DNA of 64,000 nucleotides from Biomphalaria glabrata (Eukaryota; Mollusca; Gastropoda; Planorbidae): NCBI RefSeq assembly GCF_947242115.1, contig NC_074716.1, forward strand, positions 8,571,501 through 8,635,500, written 5' to 3'. Within the stretch, counting starts at the first letter, position 1. The number at the start of each line of letters is the position of its first letter. The position numbers and the translations under genes are program-made. Under the pieces are notes generated by a model. The model was not told where the DNA came from, made no database searches, and saw nothing but the letters and a program-made list of their open reading frames with translations. Positions 1 to 11,748 of this stretch are shown piece by piece.

Positions 1-662
1 TCATATCTTGCATTCTGCATTTGCATACACGCCAATGTTGCTCTGGTTAGACAGATGCTTGGAAAGCTTTGAGGGAATAAGAGGGATGGGGGCAATTTCT
101 TTCTTTTAATTTCTGTACCCTAGTCATTCATAGGCAAGTAGCTTGTGCATTAAGAATATCCAGTTAAGATAATTTATGAAAAAAAATTGATCTATCCATC
201 AGAATAGAGATTGCCATTAAAACTAGCCTTTTTAAAATTGGGGACATACAGGACCATAGGAATGTGTGGAAGGGTTTTGAAGAAAAGAATGAATGTGTGT
301 GGTGTGTTTATTTGTTTGGGTTGAAAAAGTCATTTCCCCCCTCCCCCATTTTTCCTTAAGAAAAGGTTTTTTATTGCATGAATTATTTTCTAACTTTCCC
401 ACTTAATTCTATCTGCTGATATTGCATCTGACATAACAAATACTTTAGGCCAACTAAGACAGTCAAGACATGAAGAACAATTAAGGGATTTAATGACCAA
501 ACTTAGCACCTTGTGGTTGAAAATATTTTCCATATCTACTTAATTAAGACATTGTTATGCCCACTAGTGGGCAAAATCATAAAAATAACTTCCTAGAATA
601 TATTTGTTTTTTATGTATTATGTAAGTTAAAAAATTCACCAACTCTCATTGATTTCAATTAG
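1..662 (+). other. Intron of upstream IAP gene, no recognised feature
   Basis: AT-rich DNA without a BIR-like reading frame or a recognisable repeat. It is read as intron because the first supported exon begins at 663. Confidence 0.4.
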
Positions 663-740
663 ATGCAGTGAAGAATGTTGAAAATCTACTTCAAACTAGT
701 TATTCATCTGAAGCTCTGACATTGAACTCTGACTCTACAG
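663..740 (+). CDS. Penultimate coding exon of upstream IAP gene
   Basis: A 78-bp open exon lies between a pyrimidine-rich acceptor ending AG at 661-662 and a GT donor at 741. It is phase 1 on both sides and joins in frame to the RING exon that follows. It encodes about 26 residues (DAVKNVENLLQTSYSSEALT and a Ser/Asp-rich end), a linker between the BIR part and the RING. The rest of this gene, including any BIR domain, lies upstream of the window. I see no matching exon in the paralogue at 10-31 kb, whose linker differs. The exon call rests on splice sites and phase, not on homology. Confidence 0.6.
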
Positions 741-959
741 GTAATAAAAACAATTTTGTTTTAAGCTAAACTACATTTGTTAATTATCTTCTTTTTCTAG
801 CCAGCTTTTTGCTGCTGAACTTTGAGCTCTTTTGCAGACTGTGCCAAGGAAAAATAGTGTGCTGTATCCTTCAGTTGTTCAGCACTGCTGTAACACTGAT
901 CATTTAGCTAAATTTATTAAGTTTTGTTATTATAACGTCTTTATATCTAATTTTGATAG

Positions 960-1174
960 GCTCATCGGTAGAGGATGTACTAGGACTGTTAAGGCTGGAG
1001 AACAGGAAACTGAGAGAGCAGGTCTTATGCAAAGTATGTCACTTAGCTCCTGTCAAAGATCTCTTTTTGCCATGCGGGGAACTCATTGCTTGTACTGAGT
1101 GCTCCAAGCTACTTACTCACTGTGCTTCATGTGGAAAACAGATCCTGGCTACTATCACAACATACTTTGTTTAG
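960..1174 (+). CDS. C-terminal RING exon of upstream IAP gene
   Basis: The exon begins after an AG at 958-959 (phase 1) and ends at a TAG stop. It encodes 70 residues plus a split codon: a short helix (LGLLRLENRKLREQ) followed by an IAP-type RING. The zinc ligands visible are CKVC, then LPC, CTEC and HCASC. The His expected after the third Cys (CGH in XIAP and cIAPs) is Glu (CGEL). The tail ATITTYFV matches the conserved end of IAP RINGs used for RING dimerisation and E2 contact. By family knowledge this is the ubiquitin E3 ligase part of an IAP. It is very similar to the last exon of the gene ending at 31439, so the two are tandem paralogues. A GT donor at 1186, 11 bases after the stop, may start a 3' UTR intron. 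Confidence 0.85.
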
Positions 1175-1423
1175 TTTGTAGAAAGGTGAGACCACAGACA
1201 TTTTGATCATTAAAAATGATGATGTGGAAATTTGAGACATTATAGGACTTCAGAAATAATGTCTGCCATTAATTAAATTGTATATCATATATTGTATTGT
1301 AGATCAAAGAATAAGTCTAGTTTCTACGAAGTTACATAAAGCTGAGTTTTTATTTAGCTGTTACAAATGAGCTTTTTACAATGGGATCAAAGAACTTCAT
1401 CATTATTTTCTGAAACCTTTGTA

Positions 1424-1682
1424 AGAGGCCTAAGTAAAAAAGTAAAGTTCCCCTTTCAGACTTTGCGGTCTATGGGGCAGGTCATCTGTTTCTATGGCCA
1501 ACGGTTAACAAGCAGGGTGTCATATGGCCAGCACAACAACCAACCAAAGAGGCCTAAGTAAAAAAGTAAAGTTCCCCTTTCAGACTTTGCGGTCTATGGG
1601 GCAGGTCATCTGTTTCTATGGCCAACGGTTAACAAGCAGGGTGTCATATAGCCAGCACAACAACCAACCAAAGAGGCCTAAG
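1424..1682. repeat. 124-bp tandem duplication of SINE-tail sequence
   Basis: Two nearly identical 124-bp units start at 1424 and 1548, with a third start at 1672. The unit contains AAAGTTCCCCTTTCAGACTT followed by GCGGTCTATGGGGCAGG, which is the tail of the tRNA-derived SINE seen whole at 26356-26581 and 40827-40959. It lies in the 3' flank of the upstream IAP gene. Confidence 0.85.
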
Positions 1683-1848
1683 TGTCTGTTTTTTTTTTTA
1701 TCTTTTGGAATTAGTATCTGAATGTATTCTGTTAATAGTGTTAATATAGAATACATCTATGTTTAAAATATTTTATATGTTTATCATTAAAGGAACTGTT
1801 TAGGAGTCTGTCAGGAAGTCAGACTAATAGCTGAAATGGCAACATGTG

Positions 1849-1854
1849 AATAAA
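1849..1854 (+). terminator. Candidate poly(A) signal, upstream IAP gene
   Basis: An AATAAA hexamer 675 bases after the RING stop, in T-rich DNA. It is the first good match after the gene, but a 3' UTR intron could move the true site further (other AATAAA motifs occur, for example near 6055). Confidence 0.3.
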
Positions 1855-2140
1855 ACATTGTCTTCTTGTTCTATTAATTCTCTTACAAATTTAACTTATT
1901 TTCATCCTCAAGTTGTTGTGGGTTACTTTGTAACACAAATTTAAATATTTGCTTCACCTCACCTTGTTGAATGAATTGGTTATAAATTAGGTATCTAAAA
2001 TATGGAAAATCATGGTTGGAATGATTATGCTTTTGGATTCTTTATATTAATATATGACTGTTTCTTATAATTACAAGTACCAGTAAATGAAAATCTCACA
2101 TGTAAAGGTTCTGAAATTTAGTATTAACTACCCATGCCTT

Positions 2141-2176
<36 letters not shown>

Positions 2177-2624
2177 GAAGACTATTCCACCTCTTTCATT
2201 AGTGCGAATGCATTAGATTATAGTTTCTCAGAGCACTTATTTTTCACTCATTCCATTTTTTTAAGTCCAAAAATTATTTTAATGTTTCATTTATGAAGAC
2301 TTCTTTGAAAACTGTTGACTCTCAAGTATTTAAAATACAAAAAACAAAAATTGAACTAATTGAGAAAGTGTATTTCAGTGTTATAGATTGTTTTTAATTT
2401 TTCTTATATTTATTTATTTATTTTTTTTTTTCTGTATTCTTTTTTTTTTAATAACTTTTTAAAATTTAAGTTTAGATACAGTGATTAAAACATTGATTAA
2501 CATGCCACAAAGCATGACATGGCTCCAGAGAGTCCAGATGTTTCATAAATCATAAAACAATTTAATCTTTTCTATGAATTGTTTGTACTAAAAAGCAATA
2601 GAAAAAAAGATTACATAAAAAAAA
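1855..2624. other. AT-rich intergenic DNA
   Basis: Contains poly(T) runs near 2143-2171 and 2420-2452. No gene or named repeat is seen. Confidence 0.5.
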
Positions 2625-3510
2625 AACAAAGCTTATTTAAGGGAAAGAACTGCTAATTACTGCCATTTATCTGAAAATGGCAGGGTTTAGCTCGTTTATG
2701 CTATGTAAAGCAAAATTAATTAATTAGTACTAATTGATTAAATAATTGGTTAATTTTTGGGTTGATTTGTATATTGTCATTGACTATGAATAATTATGCA
2801 AAATTTCAAGTTAATCCATGAATGAAAAGTGGGAGAAAAAAACATCAAACTTTGTACCAAACAGACAGAGTGAGTTGATAGAAACTTTGTACCAGACAGA
2901 CAGAGTGAGATGATTGAAGCTTTGTACCAAACAGACAAGAGTGAGTTGATAGAAACTTTGTACCAAACAGACAGAGTGAGATGATTGAAGCTTTGTACCA
3001 AACAGACAAGAGTGAGTTGATAGAAACTTTGTACCAAACAGACAGAGTGAGTTGATAGAAGCTTTGTACCAAACAGACAGAGTGAGTTGATAGAAACTTT
3101 GTACCAAACAGATAGAGTGAGTTGATAGAAACTTTGTACCAAACAGACAGAGTGAGTTGATAGAAGCTTTGTACCAAACAGACAGAGTGAGTTGATAGAA
3201 ACTTTGTACCAAACAGACAGAGTGAGTTGATAGAAACTTTGTACCAAACAGAGTGAGTTGATAGAAACTTTGTACCAAACAGACAAAGTGAGTTGATAGA
3301 AGCTTTGTACCAAACAAAGTGAGTTGATAGAAGCTTTGTACCAAACAGACAGAGTGAGTTGATAGAAGCTTTGTACCAAACAGACAAAGTGAGTTGATAG
3401 AAGCTTTGTACCAAACAGACAAAGTGAGTTGATAGAAGCTTTGTACCAAACAAAGTGAGTTGATAGAAGCTTTGTACCAAACAGACAGAGTGAGTTGATA
3501 GAAGCTTTGA
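2625..3510. mobile_element. TIR element (MITE-like, family A) with expanded end
   Basis: The left end reads AACAAAGCTTATTTAAG and the right end GTTGATAGAAGCTTTG, so the termini are inverted. The same unit, with an internal AATTAATTAGTACTAATTGA motif and a CAGACAGAGTGAGTTGAT right part, recurs at 36590, 47930, 51645 and 57105. No coding sequence is seen, so it is probably non-autonomous. In this copy the right-hand 35 bp has been amplified into a minisatellite. Confidence 0.6.
2866..3508. repeat. 35-bp minisatellite, 19 copies
   Basis: The unit is about 35 bp, GAGTTGATAGAAACTTTGTA then CCAAACAGACAGAGT, with shorter units that lack a few bases and GAGATGATTGAAG variants near the left end. Nineteen unit starts were counted by eye. 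Reading frames stay open across it on the minus strand only because the repeat lacks stops; they are not genes. Confidence 0.9.
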
Positions 3511-6500
3511 AACAAATGTATCCCACCCAAGCTTTATTTTAAAAATATATGTTTTTTTAATTTATCAAATCGCTGTTTATTAATTTTTATTTTAGGTAAA
3601 TAATTAGACTGAAAGCTTCACATCTTTCATTTTAGATGCTTTTGAGGCTTTAATTAACACCTTGGCTGATATTATCAATGAAGTTATTCCACTCTATGTC
3701 CTGTATCAAGAGCCTTGGTAGATTTACTTGTCCAGAGATACCACCATCAAATGGACATTCTATTAAGAACTGTCTGAACTAGAAGTCACCGACCCCTTTA
3801 TTTCACATACAAGACTGACCATTTCACTTGTAGAATGCTGCAGATGACAGGCATAATTTTGGAAGAGAACAATAACATACTGTTTGTGTAATTATCAGCA
3901 TAGAAAATGGATCTGATATATTTTTTTTTGCTTTTTAAAAGAACATTTTTTTCATGGGGCTTGTCATTTCTAATGACCTAAACATACAAGTACTTAATTA
4001 TTATTACTTTTGTATATTCACAAATTAAATGTTAATTTTTTTTTTTTTTGCTTTATGTTCATGCATTATATTAATATTTTCGTTGTAGATGAAAAAGATT
4101 TTTCCTAATTTACTTGTAAATAAGAAACTATTCATAGGCTAGCTGTATAAACAATAACTGCTGGATTAGCAGAAATAGATCTGTGTATGCCTAAAGCTGC
4201 TTTCTTTCAATTCTATCTTTTAATTCTGGTTAAGAAAAGACATGTCTTACATTCCTTTAGTTTTAAAGGTTTTAGGAATATAAGAAATGTATATGTAATA
4301 ATAATAATAATATCTTTATTATCTTGAAGTAAATTAGTTTTACCATTGTGCATTGTGTGCATAACAAAACATTAACAATGCAAAATTAATTACATTTCTC
4401 ACTCAAAATTTACATGGCACCTATTATCTATGCTGAGAGATTTTTTGCAATAAACAAATAAATCTAGAGGTTTGGTGCTAGATAAATTATTGGTGTTAAA
4501 AAAAAAAAGTGCACTCTAAGAACAAGGAAAAGTCAGACAGTAATGTAGAGAAAGAAAAAGTTGGTGAATGTCGACTACACTGGTAGTCTGGCCATGTTTA
4601 GGACAAACTTGAAAGTCATATTTGCAATCTGGCATTTATTTTTACTATACAAGGCTAGAATTATCCATCACTGATAAGTTGTTAGGATAATATTCTTGCC
4701 TCCTTTTATTGATGTTAAAGGTACCAATAATAAGTTGACAGTTTAACTAAAACACTTTCTTCCACCTCCCTTCTTGGATGCTACGCAGAAAAAATTGCAT
4801 GTCCTAAATTAGCTATGTTAGAAACAGAAATAAAAAAAAAATGTTTCTATTTTTCTACTACTTAATCAGACGTATTCTAGTCAAAATAAAAAAAAAAATC
4901 ATGTGCAATAATTTATAACAAATTTTGTAATATGTCAAAATGGTCTTTTTTTTTTGATTAAAAATGCTGCTAATCTCACATTTAATGTTTTAAGGTTTTA
5001 AAAAATGTTATCCAAAGGGGAACACTCCCCCCAGGACAATTTATTTTGTCTGTGCCCTGCTTGAATAAGCTTTAGATGGGGAAGGAATATACATAGGTAG
5101 GTGACACAACAAACAGCAACTTCAACAAGCATCTCTTAAAATGTGTCATGTATGGTAAACACAACTGCAAACTTAATTCATTTTGATTCTTCAAACAAAA
5201 ACTAACATTTAGGCCCTCTGTGAGATCATCTTCCTGGTAGCAATTTTAGGCTCAGTCCACACCTTAACGATTTCAATCACGAAATGGACTAGAAGATTTA
5301 TAGACTTAGCTGCCAAAGGCAAATCTGTCGATACTTTTTTTCCCCTCCTATTCTCTGACGTTACTAGAGAAATATATCATGTGTTTTCTAGTCAGTTTTT
5401 AAATGTTTAAATGTCTATTATTTTTCATCAAAATTAATTTTGTGCAATTAATTTACTTTTGAAAACCTTGTTCTTGCAATATTTTTCTATTTTACTTCAA
5501 ATCCAAAATGGCTATGGAATATGGATCAACTCATAGAAAATGAAATGAATGCCTTGGCATTAGCAATGATCAAATGGATGTCCCATGCACAGACCTATAG
5601 AATTTTTATGTAAGGCATCATTGCAGTAGCAGATACACTATGTAGCTGTATACCTTAATAGTGTGAAGCTCAGATTTGTAAATTATAATTATGAGCTTTA
5701 AGGAAAATAGTCTTAAATTTCTTAGCACAGTGCAGCAATATTAAAACTTATGTAAGATTTATTCAGTAAACAAATTGATCAAGAACAATATTTTTTAGTA
5801 GTTAATTATTTAATTTTATTAGTTAGTAGGGCTAATAGAGATCAATCTGTTTGTGTAATATCTGCATGGGATAATTGGAACAAAACATTAATCTCTATAC
5901 CTGTTTTTTTTTTTTTTTTAGATGTGTATCATTTTATCATTTATGAATCTCTTGCTTATTAATGTAATTGTTTTTCTGTTAAACAGATAAAAGCCAGTAC
6001 TTTTTGTTCCCATTTTTTGGGTTGCTTTAAATTACTTGGAAAATATTTTGTTTTAATAAAGTGTCAGTATCTCTTTTATATTGTTTGTCAATTAAAGTTA
6101 ATCATTTATACACATTGAAATGGACTTTTTGGTTACTAAATGTTATTGTAATTGTGTGGATGGGTTAAATTGAACTAATTCCAAAATTTTATTGTTAAGA
6201 AACTAGTAAATCCAACTTTAGTTTGTATTGAATAAATGGATGACCCCACTTCGTCCCATCTTCAAATATTGGAAACTGCAAGTCTGTAAATGATACTTAT
6301 GTCTAAGTATATATCCTATAAATCCTATCTTATAAAATACAGATGAAGATGATTAAGTCCTACGCTTGTTCCTTGGTCAGTAATTTATACCTAGCATTGT
6401 TTTGTTAAAAGAAGGTAAACTTAGTGCTGTAAGGATTCTTTTCATGCTATAACAGTATATGCTACAGATATATTATAGGCCCTACATCTTTTAAAAGTAT

Positions 6501-7593
6501 AAAACATGTTGTTTTTAAATAGATGTAAATGTTTTGAAAGATACTTAAATCTAGATCTAATTACTTTTTTTTTTATTTATATATTCTCCTAAATATAACA
6601 TCACACTCGAAATGAGTTTCGACATGCACCAAAATGATTATGAGATATTTCAGGGATTTAGGTCTGAGGACTTGCTCAAAAGTTGTTACGTGTTGTTAAA
6701 TTAATTTAAAAAAAACGATTTTGAGCCAAAGCTAATTTTTTTTTATTAAACCATATGGAAGAATTCGATGCATAGGCGATGGATTAATTTTGATAGCATT
6801 GAATGTGAGACTTGTGTTTATTATGTTCCAATTTCCAGTGTATTTTGAAAAAAAATTAAGCAAAAGAATTTTCCCGGAGTTAACAAAACCTCCAACCCCC
6901 CCCCCCCCTCCAATATAGATATGTAAAAATCGGGAAATACCAACAGCTTTGTAACAGTCTTAAGTTGGTTTCGGTCATTTGGTTTTGTTGACATTATTTT
7001 TTCTAGAGTAGCAGCCTAGGCCCTATATATTTATATATAAATGTGTAAGAAATGCACAAAAGAGCATTTCATTTGAAAATGTTTCTTATATTTAACTACA
7101 ACTGCATCATAAGATTAATTTAAGGCAGCTTTGCATTTAATGCATTTTCAACTTTTCTGTTGATAAAAACAATATGGCCCAGGTTATTATTAAGGTCAAC
7201 GTCTATATTTAGCATTTGCCCTACAACTGGGACTGCGTTGTCACGTGACGTTCAGTACTCATCCTCGAAGCTTAATATACAATATAAATATACACTAACT
7301 CTAGGTGTAACACGTTTTTTCTCTTATGATTCACGCTGGACGTCTGTAAATAAAACCATGCAGTGATTTAATGCATATTCTGTTAACTGCACATTAAGTT
7401 ATAGCTAACCACATATGTCTACTAATGCAGTTATCTACGATGAAGGTAGGTCTATCAACATACGAATATCTCATTTTCATGCCAATAACTAACAGCTTTT
7501 TTTTTTTCAACGTAGTTTAAGTCATTATATATAGGCCCCTACAGGGAGCACTCTGGGCTGACGTCTCTATCTTAAAAATCTATCACAGTATGT
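3511..7593. other. AT-rich intergenic region
   Basis: About 4 kb with no convincing coding sequence on either strand. It holds poly(A)/poly(T) runs, a C-run at 6896-6908, and at about 6310-6380 a decayed minus-strand copy of the LINE 3' tail (ATAAAATACAGATGAAGATG) seen complete at 7761. Confidence 0.5.
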
Positions 7594-8792
7594 CTGTGGC
7601 GGACTGGCTCTATAGGCATTTGGGCAAATGCCCGTTGGGCCGATACCTAAATGGGCCGGTAGGCCACCGAAAGGGCCGCATGGATGCCACTATGTATTAA
7701 ATTGTCAAAGGTTTTATAATATTCTCTTATAAAAGCGGCATCGTGTTTAAAAGAAATCTTCTTCTTATCTTATATAATACAGACGTTACTTCAAAAAAGA
7801 AGATGATTACGTCCTACGCGTCATGCATTTAGTCATGCATATTAACCAATGACTTAAATTCTGCCAAGTCACTGGTTTTCCTGGCTAGCTCAGGCAACCC
7901 ATTCCATGCTCTAATAGCAATAGGGAAGAAGGAGTACCTGTACAAATTTGTCCTAGCATAAGGGACGAGGAATGTGCCTTTATCTTTGTGTCTTTCAGAG
8001 TATTTTATTAAATTTTGTTTTTGTATTTGAAGATTATGGTTCAGTGTTTTATGTATGATTGCTACTTTACTTTTAAGCCTTCTGTCCTGAAGGCTTTCTA
8101 AATTTAGTGATTTTACTAAAGGTGTTACTCTAGTCAAATGTGAATATTCGTTTGTTATGAATCTCACTGCTCTATTTTGTGTCTGTTCCAGTTTCTTAAT
8201 GTTTTCTTGAGTTGAGGGGTCCCAAACGGAGGATGCATTTTCTATTATTTGCCTATTATAATGCTTTGTTTGATTTTTTTGTAGTTTCATCAATATGAGG
8301 ATTCCATGATAGTTTTTCATTTATTATAACACCTAGGTATTTTGCGTTTTTAGTCTGTGTTACTGGTTTGCATGAATAAGATAAGTGGAATTAATTTGTT
8401 TTAGTTTTTTTGTTACTCTTAACAACTGACATTTTTCTGGGCGTAAAGACATGCTCCAATTTGATTCCCATTTCTGTAAATCTCTCTACAGTGTAATACT
8501 AATTTGATAAAACACATTTTCCTAATATATGTTATAGCCTACATCCATAGACAGTGTTACTAGTAGGCTTCATCCTACACACTTAGCGATTTAAAAGCTA
8601 CATAAGGCCTATATTTCTGATAAAAATATAGAGCTTATTGTATGCATGTGTACAGTTATCGATACTCAAACTCAACATATCGATTTTGAGGACATGCATG
8701 CCTATAATTGGATGCCCATCATATTATATGCAATTTATGGGCCTGATTGATTAGAAATGCCAGGGCCGATTTCGACACCCAGTCCGCCCCTG
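7594..8792. mobile_element. hAT-type element (family B), split by a LINE
   Basis: Left end CTGTGGCGGACTGGCT and right end CCCAGTCCGCCCCTG match the inverted ends of the intact copy at 35768-36229. The interior (GGGCCGCATGGATGCCACTA and AGCCTACATCCATAGACAG) also matches. It is non-coding. The match to the intact copy stops at 7760 and resumes at 8481, showing a later insertion. No 8-bp target duplication is clear; instead a 40-odd-bp direct repeat flanks both sides. Confidence 0.8.
7761..8480 (-). mobile_element. LINE 3' end (family L2x), 5'-truncated, inside hAT
   Basis: Minus-strand reading frame 7829-8320 encodes the C-terminal tail of a non-LTR reverse transcriptase (SSVWDPSTQENIKKLEQTQN, RAVRFI, SLNLESLQDRR, FFPIAIRAWNGLPE). 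The non-coding 3' tail ends in TTATATAAGATAAG. It is flanked by a short AAATCT duplication and sits inside the hAT copy. Other copies: 14305, 21891, 43755-44450. I cannot fix the clade; the C-terminal style resembles jockey/CR1-like elements. Confidence 0.75.
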
Positions 8793-8844
8793 CCTGAGTA
8801 TACACTCTGGACTGATCGACGTCTCTATCTTAAAACTCTATACA

Positions 8845-8930
8845 CTCGACTGGACTATCGTCTCCCGGGTTCGAACCCTGCCCGCCGCCATCACTGACTG
8901 GTTTGGGCTAGAATATAATAATCTTCAATT
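8845..8930 (+). mobile_element. SINE family S2 fragment
   Basis: Contains the B-box-like GGGTTCGAACCCTGCCCGCC and the downstream GGTTTGGGCTAGAATATAAT motif shared with copies at 12358, 25085, 39992, 46857 and 49725. The A-box half is poorly kept. Confidence 0.6.
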
Positions 8931-10039
8931 CATACGAATCATAAAAAATAGGCCTTCAGTAAATATTCTTGATCATATAGGTCTATTCAATCATTTTCAA
9001 TGCTATACTATTGAGTTATCTACGTATGGGGCCTAGATAGACCTACTAATACATTTGTTTACATTTAGGCCTACTGAACTTTGACCTACGTCCCTACGAT
9101 AACATTCGCGGAAATTTTCTTTTCTTTTTGTTTTTCAAATTAAAATCGGGAATTCACAAACAATCGAAACTGAAAGCTTAAATTTTTAGGGTAGAAGACG
9201 GATAACTTCTCCCTCTCTGCAATGCGAAAGGTAAATGCATACATTTTTTTTTATAGTAAATTTAATATATTGCAGGTCTTCGATGGTTTAGGCTAGTACG
9301 AGACATATACAAAGATTACTTGTAATATTAAATAGTGCTACCACTGAGGTATAGAATACGCAATTTTTACAAAGACCAGTAACTCTGTAATGAATCTTAA
9401 ACTTAAAGTAAAACAAAACCGAGAGATTGGCTATAAGTAAGTAAAATACTCAATGAACTTAATACTTTTGCATCCCTTATAATAAGACACATATTACAGA
9501 GATCCAAAACTTTATTTATTAAAATGCAGCACTGAGGTTGCTGTGCACATAACTGCAGTTTGTTTCTGTTTATTACGCCTATATAGCAGGTTTCACAGCT
9601 GACTTTAGTCTTTACGTATATATAAATCCTAGCATCTGCGTGACCTCTTGTTATTAATAAGTTAAAGAAGCTTTTCTTTTAGAATTATTATTATTTAGAA
9701 TTATTATTAAGAATTTGTCAAGTATGTATTTCTGTCAGATGTTCCTTCAGAAATACAGATTCTATGTTTAAATGCGTTGGAGATGAGGTCGGACAGTGTT
9801 CAAACTTGGGACCACCCCAACGACTGTTCCAGGGACTATTTCTGATAAGAAGTATTACATTGTTGGTATATATATACATAACGTTGTCCAGAACTTAATT
9901 TAAAAACCTACGTATGGTATAGCCTATTTTGGTGATTTAGGCCTCCTACATAATCCTATCTTAACCTTATCTTGTTGCTTGACTGCTTTACACAAGCGAT
10001 TTGCTGACTGCTGGCATAAGCTTATGACATTATCGACCC
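8931..10039. other. 5' flank of the protease-IAP gene
   Basis: No coding exon. A good GT donor follows CTGCAATGCGAAAG at about 9216-9230. With the AG acceptor at 10213-10214 this could be a 5' UTR intron. No TATA box can be assigned with confidence. Confidence 0.3.
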
Positions 10040-10168
10040 TTTAGGCCATGTCGTGCCCATAATCCCTACTCTCTCTTCATACCACAAGAGCTAAATTTTA
10101 TTTAGTTAATTTATTAAAACAAGGTCTATTCACAGTTAAAATAGTAAAGGTAGTGAAAATTTAAGCAA
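10036..10168 (-). mobile_element. 3' UTR fragment of an I-clade LINE
   Basis: Shares TTTAGGCCATGTCGTGCC and AAGGTCTATTCACAGTTAAA with the 3' part of the RNase H-bearing LINE at 38640-39394. Only the non-coding tail is present. It ends less than 50 bp before the first coding exon of the protease-IAP gene. Confidence 0.7.
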
Positions 10169-10219
10169 GTAAATGTTACGGAAAAACTCTTTACAATGTT
10201 TTTTTATTTTACAGCTGCA

Positions 10220-11444
10220 ATGGAACTGTTAGGAACTTTGTTCATCATTGGTACACTTGTGTATGGATTAAGTAACATTTTCCTACTAGGATGTGTTGAG
10301 TTTGGAAAATATAAGCTAAATATAGGCTGCAAGTTTTTCAATAGCGACCGCCGCGATGAAAGTTCCATTGCCAGTGAGCATGAAGAACCTTTGGGCAATG
10401 GACATATCGATGCTACAACGAAAAACATTCGCAATACAGAAATGGGTTTCATCAGTGCATGCAGAGAAGAGAATGTCAATCAGAAGAAAGATTCAACAAA
10501 GGTCAACATATTATTAGATTTGGTTAAATCCAAGTCTACATGTCCTTCGAGTAACTTGTGTCATGGGTACTATATGGAGAAAATGACCATCCGGAGATCA
10601 AGATGTTTTGAATTTGCATTACATTCGGCTTTGAACATCCTCATTTGTCTTTTCATTTTCGTGTTTTTTCCTTTAAAGACAAATAAATCGGAAACGTGTC
10701 TTCAGCTACTGTCTGGAATTACCGATGGTTCCCAGATAAAAGAAAACCGACTGTGTCTCTCAAAATTACAAGACCAAGATTTATTAGAAACATTTTCTTT
10801 TCATTTCCTGGAAAAAAAGATCAACTTTAAAATCAACTTTAAAATGTTTAATCACTGGGCTCAACTTTCCAACGCATTGCAGGACCAACTTTTTCAAACA
10901 GTTAGCAGCTATACTTTGTCAGTTTTAGAGACTTTTAGACTTGCAACATTTCGTAACCTACCAATGTTCTCAATGCGACAGAACCTGTCTGTTCTACTGT
11001 TGGCCGACGGGGGCTTTTCCTATCGAGGCCAAGGTGACAAGGTTCAGTGCGACGTGTGCAAAAATGATGTCAACTTAAGTGATTTTATGTCTGGTGACTC
11101 TATGCTGAACCCCAAGGACCCGGTGTTCCACAAAATGCAATGCGCTATTTTAACAAAGGGCGTTGATAGCAGACCCACTGATAACTTAGAAGCAAATAAT
11201 AATGGTTTGGATCCAGCTCCAGATTCGGAAACGTTTCCAACTAACGAATACACTGTTCCCAATGATACGCAGCTGATTGACATTGATGCTAATAGCTATT
11301 CAGGTTCGAAAAAATCAGATCTAGGCAGTGCTGATCTTCAAAGTAATAATGTAACAACCTCGGATAATGAAGGATGTATTATCGTCAACGGAAATTCTCA
11401 AAGTTTACCTGACCAACACAATGGAAACTCGAGTTCACTTGGCG
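10220..11444 (+). CDS. Protease-IAP gene, exon 1: membrane segments and BIR-like domain
   Basis: First coding exon of a seven-exon gene (10220-31439, 986 residues predicted). The ATG at 10220 lies just after an AG acceptor at 10213-10214; an ATG at 10196 would fall in the pyrimidine tract, so I reject it. Residues 2-26 (ELLGTLFIIGTLVYGLSNIF) are hydrophobic, either a signal anchor or a signal peptide. Residues 133-152 (ALHSALNILICLFIFVFF) form a second hydrophobic segment. Residues 236-310 resemble a BIR (FRLATFRNLPMFS, then LADGGFSYRGQGDKVQCDVC), but after C277/C280 the Trp is absent and the H304-C308 spacing is short, so zinc binding is doubtful. Residues 311-408 are an Asn/Ser/Asp-rich linker. 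The donor GTAGGT is phase 1. The open frame of over 400 codons and clean phase match to exon 2 support it. Unlike classical IAPs, it begins with membrane segments. Confidence 0.8.
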
Positions 11445-11613
11445 GTAGGTACCAGACTGATCTCATTCGGCTACTTAAAATATCCCCTAAAATATCCCCG
11501 GGCGTAAACCTCACGTAGGCCTACAAATAATGATGTCAAAGAAATGTCATGCTTATTATTTCTTCTTGTTAATGCTAAGAAAGATATATGCCGCCCTCCC
11601 TCAGTCTTTAATG

Positions 11614-11748
11614 TAAAGTGATAAATGTGTCTATATGTTGTAAAGTGATAAATGTGTCTATATGTTGTAAAGTGATAAATGTGTCTATATGTTGTAAAGT
11701 CATAAATGTGTCTATATGTTGTAAAGTCATAAATGTGTCTATATGTTG
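11614..11748. repeat. 27-bp minisatellite, five copies
   Basis: Five adjacent units of TAAAGTGATAAATGTGTCTA plus TATGTTG, period 27; the last two have GTC for GTG. It lies in intron 1, 170 bp after the exon 1 donor. Confidence 0.9.

Noticed and set aside
2777-3530. Three overlapping long minus-strand reading frames
   Set aside because: They arise only from the stop-free 35-bp repeat; the repeat peptide has no domain and all three frames are open.
10204-10479. Minus-strand frame over exon 1
   Set aside because: Overlaps the supported + strand exon and has no recognised domain.
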